Shown piece by piece: positions 1 to 6,060 of a stretch of 6,114 bases of DNA. Every line of letters starts with the position of its first letter. The first letter of the stretch is position 1. The stretch covers positions 1 through 6,114 of the forward strand of contig VSNT01000184.1 in NCBI GenBank assembly GCA_009774465.1, given 5' to 3'. The position numbers and the translations under genes are program-made. Origin of the DNA: Lachnospiraceae bacterium. GTDB taxonomy: Bacteria > Bacillota_A > Clostridia > Lachnospirales > Lachnospiraceae. The notes beneath the pieces are model-generated. The model was given only the letters and a program-made list of their open reading frames with translations, was not told the DNA's origin and did not search any database.

Positions 1-462
1 GAAAAAAATGGATATATTCGAAGAGATCCTACCAAGCCGAGGGCCATTGAAATTTGTGATGATAATTTTCAAATGCCCAGGACAGAAATGATAAGTCTTC
101 CGGTTGTTGGCCAGGTTGCGGCAGGTACACCTATCCTCGCGGAAGAAAATATTACCAATTATTTTCCTGTTCCGGCAGAGGTCGTTCCTCATGGAGAATC
201 TTTTATTTTAAATGTAAAAGGGGATTCCATGATTAATGCGGGGATTTTTAATGGGGATCAGATTTTTGTGAATTCCTGCAACACTGCAAGAAATGGTGAT
301 ATGGTGGTAGCTCTTATAGATGATTCTGCCACTGTTAAAACTTTTTATAAAGAAGATGGACATATCCGGCTTCAGCCGGAAAATGACACTATGGAGCCAA
401 TTATTGTTGAGGATTGTCAAATCCTGGGAAAAGTCTTTGGTGTTTTCCGCTTATTCCGCTAA
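1..462 (+). CDS. lexA: LexA SOS repressor, 3' part (5' end outside window)
   Basis: This is the SOS-response repressor, which binds operators of DNA-repair genes and cleaves itself when stimulated by RecA filaments. The frame is open from base 1 and gives 153 residues. The first ones (EKNGYIRRDPTKPRAIEI) match the end of the LexA winged-helix DNA-binding domain, so the ATG at 73 is internal and is not the start. The C-terminal S24-type peptidase domain is complete. Counting from the window edge, the cleavage bond is Ala41-Gly42 (codons 121-126, in VAAGTP), the nucleophile is Ser76 (226-228, in GDSM) and the general base is Lys113 (337-339, in TVKTF). The spacings of 35 and 37 residues equal those of E. 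coli LexA (Ala84, Ser119, Lys156), so the protein should be autocleavable. About 50 N-terminal residues are missing from the window. The gene is convergent with the liv operon and shows no functional link to it. Confidence 0.96.
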   Translation, partial: EKNGYIRRDPTKPRAIEICDDNFQMPRTEMISLPVVGQVAAGTPILAEENITNYFPVPAEVVPHGESFILNVKGDSMINAGIFNGDQIFVNSCNTARNGDMVVALIDDSATVKTFYKEDGHIRLQPENDTMEPIIVEDCQILGKVFGVFRLFR

Positions 463-465
463 AAC

Positions 466-508
466 AAAAACCATCCAACTGTACTTATTTTGCAGGTGGA
501 TGGTTTTT
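466..508. terminator. Bidirectional Rho-independent terminator between lexA and the kinase gene
   Basis: The arms 466-480 and 494-508 pair over 15 positions with a single A-G mismatch (478 with 496), around a 13-nt loop. The core is CCATCCA/TGGATGG. The outer arms are five A's on the left and five T's on the right. Transcripts from the left (lexA, stop at 460-462) therefore end in a U-run, and transcripts from the right (kinase gene, stop at 547-549) end in UUUUUGUUUU. One element can serve both convergent genes. This is read from the sequence only; the termination efficiency is unknown. Confidence 0.85.
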
Positions 509-546
509 ATGAAGATTTATGAAAATGATTCCTAATAATTCAAAAT

Positions 547-1173
547 TTATTGTTCAAAGCGTACATTGATGTAAGAGATAATTTCTTTTACACATCTGTC
601 ATAGCCAAGCTTTGAACTATTTAAGCACAAGTCGTAATTTCTGGCATCCGACCACTCACGTCCTGTATAATATTTGTAATACTCAGCCCTGTGCTTATCG
701 GTCTTTAAAATAAATTTTTCAAGCTCTTTTGAGGGCATACTGTGCTTTGTTGCGGCCTGTTCCATACAATACTCATGAGGCGCATGTATAAAAACGCTGA
801 GCACATTATCATAATCTTTCAAAATATAGTCAGCGCATCTGCCTACAATGACGCAGGATTCTTCTTCTGCCAGCCCTTTAATGATTTTAGCCTGATAATT
901 AAACAAATTTTTAGTGGAAACAAAGTCATCACTTTCAGGTGAAATTAATTCTCCATTATATGCATTATGTGCGATTTTGAAAAGACTGGTTCTCTTTAGT
1001 TTTTCATCTGCATTGGCAAAAAGGGCTTCATTGATACCGCTTTCATCAGAAGCCAATTTCATAAGCTCCTTGTCGTAAAAATGAATGCCAAGCTTTTCCG
1101 CCAGCATATTTCCAATGGTACGTCCGCCGCTGCCGTATTGTCTTGCAATTGTAATAACAATCTTGTCTTTCAT
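547..1173 (-). CDS. Cytidylate kinase-like family protein
   Basis: This is a 208-residue P-loop protein resembling the cytidylate kinase-like family (Cytidylate_kin2 type). Canonical members of the wider superfamily phosphorylate CMP/dCMP. The N-terminus has a variant phosphate-binding loop (ARQYGSGGRTIG, residues 10-21) with no standard GK[ST], followed by FYDKEL (32-37), where CMP kinases carry a nucleotide-binding element. CVIVGRCADYIL (107-118) resembles the second conserved core strand and GR motif. A basic, tyrosine-rich stretch at 157-174 (TDKHRAEYYKYYTGREW) occupies the lid region. YDLCLNSS (180-187) matches the family's C-terminal core. The ATG at 1173 is preceded by GGAGG (1184-1188) at 10 nt. 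The gene starts 20 bp after livF and is probably the operon's last gene. The fold is well supported. The substrate is not: this family is distinct from housekeeping Cmk, and many members have no assigned role. Confidence 0.85.
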   Translation of the reverse strand: MKDKIVITIARQYGSGGRTIGNMLAEKLGIHFYDKELMKLASDESGINEALFANADEKLKRTSLFKIAHNAYNGELISPESDDFVSTKNLFNYQAKIIKGLAEEESCVIVGRCADYILKDYDNVLSVFIHAPHEYCMEQAATKHSMPSKELEKFILKTDKHRAEYYKYYTGREWSDARNYDLCLNSSKLGYDRCVKEIISYINVRFEQ

Positions 1174-1193
1174 AAAAATGCAACCTCCAAATT

Positions 1194-1904
1194 TTATTCA
1201 CCCAGATATGCTTTCTTAATGGAATCATTATTGAGCAAGTCTTCTGCATTTCCATCAAGAACAATGTTTCCGGTTTCAAGTACATATGCACGGTCTGAAA
1301 TTGCAAGTGCCTTTTTAGCATTTTGTTCCACTAAAAGCACAGTAGTTCCGCCTGCACTTACTTTTTTTATAATATCAAAAATTTCATTTACAAAAATGGG
1401 AGAAAGCCCCATAGAAGGTTCATCCATTAAAATAATTCTTGGATGAGACATAAGCGCCCTGCCCATAGCCAGCATCTGCTGCTCTCCTCCACTTAACGTT
1501 CCGGCAAGCTGATTCTGCCGCTCTTCCAGCCTCGGGAAACGTTTATATATTGTCTTTAAGGTTTCTTCAAATTCATTTTTATCTTTTCTGGTATAGGCAC
1601 CCATTTTTAAATTCTGGAGTACTGTAAGATTTGCAAATACACGTCTTCCTTCAGGGACATGGGCCATACCCATAGACACAATTTTGTGAGCAGGTACCTT
1701 TGTAATATCTTTTCCGTCAAAATAAACGGAACCCTTTTTTGCCTCAAGAAGACCTGTTATTGTATGAAGAATTGTTGTTTTTCCGGCCCCATTAGCACCA
1801 ATCAGTGCAATGACCTCTCCTTCATTCACCTCAAAGGATACGCCTTTGATTGCCTTAATCATTCCATAATATACTTCTAAATCTTTTATTTCAAGCATTG
1901 CCAT
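1194..1904 (-). CDS. livF: Branched-chain amino acid ABC transporter, ATPase LivF
   Basis: This is one of the two cytoplasmic ATPases of a branched-chain amino acid importer. It is 236 residues long, the normal size for LivF. Visible motifs are Walker A GANGAGKTT (36-44), the LivF-characteristic VPEGRRVF (83-90), the signature LSGGEQQ (137-143), Walker B IILMDE (157-162) and VEQN (192-195). The last has Gln where most ABC ATPases have the switch His. This is usual for LivF as far as I know, and LivG supplies a His. The first ATG (1902-1904) is preferred over the ATG at residue 3, because GGAGG at 1914-1918 lies 9 nt from the first and 15 nt from the second. The gene begins 18 bp after livG ends. 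The pairing with LivG and both permeases makes the assignment firm; the exact substrate is less certain. Confidence 0.96.
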   Translation of the reverse strand: MAMLEIKDLEVYYGMIKAIKGVSFEVNEGEVIALIGANGAGKTTILHTITGLLEAKKGSVYFDGKDITKVPAHKIVSMGMAHVPEGRRVFANLTVLQNLKMGAYTRKDKNEFEETLKTIYKRFPRLEERQNQLAGTLSGGEQQMLAMGRALMSHPRIILMDEPSMGLSPIFVNEIFDIIKKVSAGGTTVLLVEQNAKKALAISDRAYVLETGNIVLDGNAEDLLNNDSIKKAYLGE

Positions 1905-1922
1905 TGTCTAAGTCCTCCCCTA

Positions 1923-2684
1923 TTATTCGCCTAAATATGCTGTGATAACCTGAGGATCATTCAGTACTTTTCCTGTTGGCCCCTGAGCAAGAATCCGTCC
2001 AAAATTAAGAACGGTCAATTCTTCACAGATGCCGGAAACCAGCTTCATATCATGTTCTATAAGAAGTATTGTCATATCAAAATTATCCCGTACAAAACGA
2101 ATGGTATCCATAAGTTCTTTGGTTTCATTGGGATTCATACCAGCCGCCGGTTCATCCAATAAAAGCAGCTTGGGTTCAGTTGCAAGCGCTCTGGCAATTT
2201 CCAGTTTCCTTTGCTTGCCATAGGGTAAATTTGCCGCAAGATAATCAGCTTCCTGATCCAGTTCAAAAACCTTTAACAGTTCCATTGCTCTTTCATTCAT
2301 TGCCTTTTCCGTTTTATAGAAACCGGGCATTCTTAAAATGCCTTCAAGGGTTGAATACTTAAAATGATTATGGAGACCTGCCTTTACATTATCAATTACA
2401 CTCAACTCCTTAAAAAGTCTGATATTCTGAAATGTTCTTGCAATTCCGGCCTTATTGATTTCTACAGTTTTTAGTCCGGTAATATTATGCGAGTCTAATG
2501 TAATTACGCCTTCGCTGGGCTTATATACGCCGGTAAGCAGGTTAAACACTGTTGTTTTTCCGGCTCCGTTAGGACCGATCAGCCCATAGAGCTGTCCTTT
2601 ATTTATGGATATTTCAAAATCATCAACTGCGCGCAGGCCGCCAAATGAAATCCCAAGATTTTTAACCTCTAATAATGCTGCCAT
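1923..2684 (-). CDS. livG: Branched-chain amino acid ABC transporter, ATPase LivG
   Basis: This is the second ATPase of the importer, 253 residues long. Visible motifs are Walker A GPNGAGKTT (37-45), the Q-loop Gln86 in ARTFQNIRLF, the family's degenerate signature LPYGKQRKLEIARAL (153-167) in place of LSGGQ, Walker B KLLLLDE (172-178), the D-loop AAGMNP (180-185) and the switch His211 in LIEHDM. The long segment between Q-loop and signature (about 104-150) is typical of LivG and separates it from LivF. The start is fixed by GAGGAGGT (2693-2700), 8 nt upstream of the ATG. That Shine-Dalgarno lies inside the last codons of livM, and only one base separates the livM stop from this ATG, so translation is probably coupled. 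Confidence 0.96.
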   Translation of the reverse strand: MAALLEVKNLGISFGGLRAVDDFEISINKGQLYGLIGPNGAGKTTVFNLLTGVYKPSEGVITLDSHNITGLKTVEINKAGIARTFQNIRLFKELSVIDNVKAGLHNHFKYSTLEGILRMPGFYKTEKAMNERAMELLKVFELDQEADYLAANLPYGKQRKLEIARALATEPKLLLLDEPAAGMNPNETKELMDTIRFVRDNFDMTILLIEHDMKLVSGICEELTVLNFGRILAQGPTGKVLNDPQVITAYLGE

Positions 2685-2685
2685 A

Positions 2686-3753
2686 TTATTGTACCTCCTC
2701 AGGTTTTTTTAATAACCTTTTTAAGGAATATTTCTCTCTTAAGTTGATCAGTTTAGGACTCCAGTTAAACAGCATCATCACAATTAAAACAATGGAATAG
2801 ATCAACATACGATAATTGCTCAGGCCGCGTAAAATCTCAGGAAGAAGGGTTAATATCACTGCAGAAATGATAGAACCTCTGATGTTTCCGATTCCTCCTA
2901 AAACAACAAATACCAAAATCATAATTGACATATTGTATCCAAAATTTTTAGGCGTAGCCATAAGGCTGCTTAAATTGTGGGAATACAGTACACCGGCAAT
3001 TCCTGCAAGGGCTGCAGAAATGGAAAATGCCATTAATTTGTATTTTGTAATATTAATTCCAATGGATTCTGCAGCAATCAGATTATCTCTGATGGACATA
3101 ATGGCGCGTCCGTCTCTGGAATGAATCAGATTAAGTACAATAAACAAAGTAATAATAATTAATATTACGCCTATGGTAAAAGTGGAGTTTTTAGGAGTAC
3201 CTGTAATCCCCTGTGCGCCGTTTATAATAACCGTTCCTTCCGCGTCAAGCCCAAGAGATAAGGAATCCTTCATGGAAAAATGAAGACCGTTGCTGTCCTT
3301 TCCAATATAAAGTACATTTATAATATTTTTTATAATTTCGCCAAATGCAAGCGTAACAATTGCAAGATAGTCCCCTTTCAGCCGAAGAACAGGCATACCA
3401 ATTAAAAGGCCGATGATTCCTGCCGATAAGGCTCCAATTAAAATTGCAATGATAAAACGCAGTATATCTACTGTAATGACATCCTGCATACATTTGGAAA
3501 AAAACGCACCGGTAAAAGCTCCCACGCACATAAAGCCTGCATGACCAAGACTAAGCTCACCTAAAATGCCTACTGTAAGATTTAAGGATACTGCCAAAAT
3601 AATGTAGACGCATAAAGGTACCAATAATCCCTGCATAAGGCTGGAAACGTGCCCTGTCTTTATCATAATCTGCATAATAACATATGCAATGATTATAATT
3701 CCATATGTGATAAAATTATCCTTTATATTTTTATTTAACTTCAATTTTTTCAT
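2686..3753 (-). CDS. livM: Branched-chain amino acid ABC transporter, permease LivM
   Basis: This is an integral membrane subunit that forms the translocation channel together with LivH. From the chosen start it has 355 residues, mostly hydrophobic, with roughly eight to ten membrane segments. Family motifs are GELSLGHAGF (65-74), RLKGDYLAIVTLAFGEI (124-140), a long extracytoplasmic loop rich in G, N and T (about 146-190), and the cytoplasmic ATPase-docking loop GRAIMSIRDNLIAAESIGIN (215-234). The tail is polar and basic. The reading frame stays open 91 codons further upstream, but that stretch lies over livH, has no hydrophobic pattern and lacks family similarity. The ATG at 3753 has AAGGGGGA (3762-3769) 8 nt upstream and gives a normal LivM N-terminus, so it is the start used here. 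Confidence 0.95.
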   Translation of the reverse strand: MKKLKLNKNIKDNFITYGIIIIAYVIMQIMIKTGHVSSLMQGLLVPLCVYIILAVSLNLTVGILGELSLGHAGFMCVGAFTGAFFSKCMQDVITVDILRFIIAILIGALSAGIIGLLIGMPVLRLKGDYLAIVTLAFGEIIKNIINVLYIGKDSNGLHFSMKDSLSLGLDAEGTVIINGAQGITGTPKNSTFTIGVILIIITLFIVLNLIHSRDGRAIMSIRDNLIAAESIGINITKYKLMAFSISAALAGIAGVLYSHNLSSLMATPKNFGYNMSIMILVFVVLGGIGNIRGSIISAVILTLLPEILRGLSNYRMLIYSIVLIVMMLFNWSPKLINLREKYSLKRLLKKPEEVQ

Positions 3754-3761
3754 TGTTGAAA

Positions 3762-3769
3762 TCCCCCTT
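3762..3769 (-). promoter_or_regulatory. Ribosome binding site of livM, overlapping the livH stop
   Basis: On the minus strand AAGGGGGA sits 8 nt before the livM ATG (3751-3753), and its first bases are also the end of the livH stop codon TAA (3768-3770). It decides the livM start against the longer open frame. It also suggests that ribosomes finishing livH may reinitiate at livM. Confidence 0.8.
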
Positions 3770-4652
3770 ATACCTTTTCCTGAATCTTCTTGCCAAGAAT
3801 CCCTGTAGGTTTCACAAGAAGGACAACAATAAGCACCAGGAATACAATTGCATCTGATAATTGTGATGAAATATATGCTTTGCTTAAAATTTCTATAACC
3901 CCAAGCACAATGCCTCCAATCAGCGCGCCGGGAATGGAACCTATTCCTCCAAATACAGCCGCTACAAAGGCCTTGATTCCAGGCATGGATCCTGTATAAG
4001 GCGTAAGGGACGGATATGCAGAACAAAGAAGCATACCTGCAATGGCAGCAAGTGCGGAACCAATGGCAAAGGTAAGAGATATGGTTCTGTTTACATTAAT
4101 TCCCATAAGCTGTGCTGCACCTTTATCTTCAGAAACTGCAAGCATAGCCTGACCAGCTTTGGTTTTATTAATAAAGAGTGTAAGCACCGTCATAATAATA
4201 ATACAGGAAATGATGGTGACTATCGTTTCGCCGGAAATAATGATCTGTTCATCTGCCAGCTTTAAAGCCGGAATGGTAACTACAGAAGTAAATGCCTTTG
4301 TATTTGCTCCGAAAATAAGAAGAGCCATATTTTGAAGAAAGTAGCTGACACCAATTGCAGTAATCAAAACTGCAAGGGAGGACGAAGCCTGCCTTAAAGG
4401 TCTGTATGCAATATATTCAATGGTAATCCCAAGCACTGTACATAACACCACTGCTAAAAGCATACCTGCAAAGGTGGGCAGCCCCTGCATACTGACTGCA
4501 AAAAATACAGCAAAACCGCCTACCATAATTACATCACCATGTGCAAAGTTCAGCATTTTAGCAATGCCATATACCATCGTATATCCCAAAGCTATTATCG
4601 CATATACACTCCCTAAACTGATTCCATTGATTAAATAGGATATAAAACTCAT
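3768..4652 (-). CDS. livH: Branched-chain amino acid ABC transporter, permease LivH
   Basis: This is the first permease subunit and the partner of LivM. Its 294 residues are close to the usual LivH length, with about eight hydrophobic segments. Diagnostic motifs are NGISLGSVYAIIALGYTMVYG (9-29), the LNFAHGD motif (34-40), YRPLR (83-87), and the cytoplasmic loop AGQAMLAVSEDKGAAQLMGIN (166-186) that contacts the ATPases. PGALIGGIVLGVIE near the C-terminus is also typical. The ATG at 4652 is preceded by AGAGGTG (4658-4664) at 5 nt. The gap to livM is 14 bp. Upstream lies a 154-bp gap with its own promoter, so livH appears to begin a transcription unit separate from livJ. Confidence 0.96.
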   Translation of the reverse strand: MSFISYLINGISLGSVYAIIALGYTMVYGIAKMLNFAHGDVIMVGGFAVFFAVSMQGLPTFAGMLLAVVLCTVLGITIEYIAYRPLRQASSSLAVLITAIGVSYFLQNMALLIFGANTKAFTSVVTIPALKLADEQIIISGETIVTIISCIIIMTVLTLFINKTKAGQAMLAVSEDKGAAQLMGINVNRTISLTFAIGSALAAIAGMLLCSAYPSLTPYTGSMPGIKAFVAAVFGGIGSIPGALIGGIVLGVIEILSKAYISSQLSDAIVFLVLIVVLLVKPTGILGKKIQEKV

Positions 4653-4695
4653 AAGAACACCTCTGCGTAAATTTTTTCCATAAATCGACTTATTT

Positions 4696-4725
4696 AGTAT
4701 AGCAGATGATAAGGTCTGCTGGCAA
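4696..4725 (-). promoter_or_regulatory. Predicted SigA-type promoter for livHMGF and the kinase gene
   Basis: On the minus strand the -35 box is TTGCCA (4720-4725; four of six to TTGACA), the spacer is 18 bp and the -10 box is TATACT (4696-4701; five of six to TATAAT). TGC directly precedes the -10 box, giving an extended -10 element. The predicted transcription start is near 4689, which leaves a leader of about 36 nt before the livH ATG. Position after the livJ terminator-like hairpin and in front of livH supports a real internal promoter. The boxes were found by eye. Confidence 0.7.
4701..4720. promoter_or_regulatory. Inverted repeat filling the promoter spacer, possible operator
   Basis: AGCAGA (4701-4706) and TCTGCT (4715-4720) form a perfect 6-bp inverted repeat around an 8-bp centre. 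The centre-to-centre distance of the arms is 14 bp. The repeat runs exactly from the first base of the -10 box to the last base of the -35 box, so a bound dimer would block RNA polymerase or alter promoter geometry. No known regulator's site is recognised. It could also be chance. Confidence 0.4.
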
Positions 4726-4743
4726 GTTTTGAAATAATAATTT

Positions 4744-4785
4744 AAAGAAAGAGGGCTGCCTTAAAATGCAACCCTCTTTGGCTTT
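4744..4785 (-). terminator. Terminator or attenuator hairpin after livJ
   Basis: The arms AAAGAGGG (4748-4755) and CCCTCTTT (4772-4779) pair perfectly. They continue inward past one C-A mismatch with TGC/GCA (4757-4759 with 4768-4770), and outward past a GG bulge with AAAG/CTTT (4744-4747 with 4782-4785). Read from livJ, the stem is followed by a T-rich tract that includes CTTTAAATTATTATTT. It begins about 20 nt after the livJ stop. The tract is broken by A's, so partial read-through into livH is plausible. Confidence 0.7.
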
Positions 4786-4799
4786 CCACTAACATAAAG

Positions 4800-4813
4800 T
4801 CAGTAATTACTGA
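4800..4813. repeat. Perfect 14-bp palindrome across the livJ stop codon
   Basis: TCAGTAATTACTGA reads the same on both strands and contains the livJ TAA (4807-4809). As RNA it could form a 5-bp stem with an AATT loop just before the main terminator hairpin. As DNA it could be a dimer site. A palindrome of this length is roughly what chance allows in a 6-kb window, so no function is claimed. Confidence 0.35.
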
Positions 4814-6060
4814 ATTAAGCTATAGTTTCCGTCTACAATTTCCATAGCTTTGGGAGATTTATTTACAGCACCGTCTGTATCCCAGGACATTGCCTCTCCG
4901 GTAAGTCCGTCTACGGTAATTTCAGGCATAGCTGCTTTTAATTTCTCGCAAAGATCAGAAACACTGTCATCAGGAGTTGCACCACACTGCTCAATTGCAG
5001 CTTTTAAAATATAAACTGCATCATAAGCATCTGCTGCAAACTGATTAGGAGTATCTCCATAGCTTTCCACATATGCGCTTACAAAAGCCTTGGTTGCTTC
5101 ATCTTCAGCATCTGCTGCGAAAGGTGTTAAGAGCATAACGCCTTCTGCCAGTGCTGTGTCAAAGTTTTCTACGTTAAGAATTCCGTCAAGTCCGTCACAT
5201 CCAAAGAATTTTACAGAATATCCCATTGCATTTGCCTGTGTAAGGATTAAGGAAGCTTCTGTATAATAAATAGGTAAGAATACAAGTTCAGCACCTGCAT
5301 CTTTTGCTTTCTGAAGCTGTACGGAAAAATCTGTTTTGTTATCAGCAGTAAAAGCTTCTGCTGCTACGATTTCAAAAGGCTGGTTAGCAGCTTCCTGTGC
5401 AAATTTTTCATAGATACCGGAAGAATATACATCAGAGCTGTCATAAATTACAGCAACCTTCTCTGCTACCTTGTTAGTTCCAATATACTGTGCTGCACCA
5501 ACTCCCTGGTTAGGATCTGTAAAGCACACCTGGAAAACATTGTCATTTCCACTGATACAGTCTACGGAAGAACCTGAAGGTGTGATCTGGAACAGATTGT
5601 CATTAGCAGATTCTGCTGCAACAGCAATACAGCATCCACTTGTTGTAGTTCCCACCAGCATCTGCATACCCCAATCCTTTAAGGTGTTGTATGCATTTAC
5701 AGATTTTTCGTTGTCGCATTCATCATCCTGGAAATTGTACTCGATCTGGTATCCGTTAATACCGCCTGCTGCATTGATTTCCTTAATGGCAAGGTCAGCA
5801 CCGTTCTGGACTGCAATACCATAAACTGCTGCACCACCTGTAGCAGGTCCGATGGAACCGATTTTAAATACAGCACCTGAATTGGAAGCTGCATCAGTAC
5901 CTTCTGCTGCTTCATTGTCTGCAGCTTCTGTAGTTTCTGTGGTTTCAGCAGCTGTGCTGTCAACATTGGATGCATCATTGGAATTGCTGCATCCGGCAAG
6001 CATTGTCACGATCATGGCAGATGCAAGCATAAGACTCATGATTTTTTGAAATTTTTTCAT
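4807..6060 (-). CDS. livJ: Branched-chain amino acid ABC transporter, substrate-binding lipoprotein LivJ
   Basis: This is the extracellular solute receptor of the importer, 417 residues long. A lipoprotein signal peptide is clear: a basic start (MKKFQK), a hydrophobic core, and the lipobox LAGC with lipidated Cys24. An acidic, Ala/Thr/Glu-rich linker follows (about 25-62). The type I periplasmic-binding fold starts at FKIGSIGPATGGAAVYG (65-81), followed by DLAIKEINAAGGINGYQIE (89-107). The GTTTSGCCIAV segment (137-147) and TPSGSS (160-165) lie where this family contacts the amino acid's backbone groups. Asp289 in FFGCDGLDG is a candidate for the acidic ligand contact. The assignment rests on the fold and on the adjacent livHMGF genes. 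Binding of leucine, isoleucine and valine is inferred; other amino acids or amides are possible. AGGAGG (6069-6074) lies 8 nt from the ATG. Eight cysteines besides the lipidated one are unusual for an exported protein. Confidence 0.95.
   Translation of the reverse strand: MKKFQKIMSLMLASAMIVTMLAGCSNSNDASNVDSTAAETTETTEAADNEAAEGTDAASNSGAVFKIGSIGPATGGAAVYGIAVQNGADLAIKEINAAGGINGYQIEYNFQDDECDNEKSVNAYNTLKDWGMQMLVGTTTSGCCIAVAAESANDNLFQITPSGSSVDCISGNDNVFQVCFTDPNQGVGAAQYIGTNKVAEKVAVIYDSSDVYSSGIYEKFAQEAANQPFEIVAAEAFTADNKTDFSVQLQKAKDAGAELVFLPIYYTEASLILTQANAMGYSVKFFGCDGLDGILNVENFDTALAEGVMLLTPFAADAEDEATKAFVSAYVESYGDTPNQFAADAYDAVYILKAAIEQCGATPDDSVSDLCEKLKAAMPEITVDGLTGEAMSWDTDGAVNKSPKAMEIVDGNYSLIQ

Noticed and set aside
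320..535. 71-residue open frame on the plus strand over the lexA end and terminator
   Set aside because: It lies in another frame over lexA and runs through the terminator hairpin, with no ribosome binding site and no recognisable domain.
1046..1321. 91-residue minus-strand open frame across the livF-kinase junction
   Set aside because: It overlaps both firmly assigned genes in another frame; its sequence is a shifted reading of them.
4668..4686. Possible CodY box (AATTTTCWGAAAAT-like) in the livH leader
   Set aside because: The best alignment leaves about five mismatches out of fourteen, in A/T-rich sequence where such partial matches are common.
4681..4696. TAAAT/ATTTA inverted repeat around the predicted livH transcription start
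   Set aside because: It has only five A/T pairs, weak as RNA and expected by chance in AT-rich DNA.
4653..4740. Riboswitch or T-box leader before livH
   Set aside because: The predicted leader is only about 36 nt and shows no conserved T-box or aptamer motif.
5876..5986. Repeat-like low-complexity stretch near the livJ 5' end, considered as a DNA repeat array
   Set aside because: It encodes the acidic Ala/Thr/Glu linker after the lipidated cysteine, a normal feature of Gram-positive binding lipoproteins; no regular unit is present.
5697..5999. 100-residue minus-strand open frame inside livJ
   Set aside because: It is a frame-shifted reading of the repetitive Ala/Thr/Glu linker region and contains Gln/Leu runs of that origin; no start signal.
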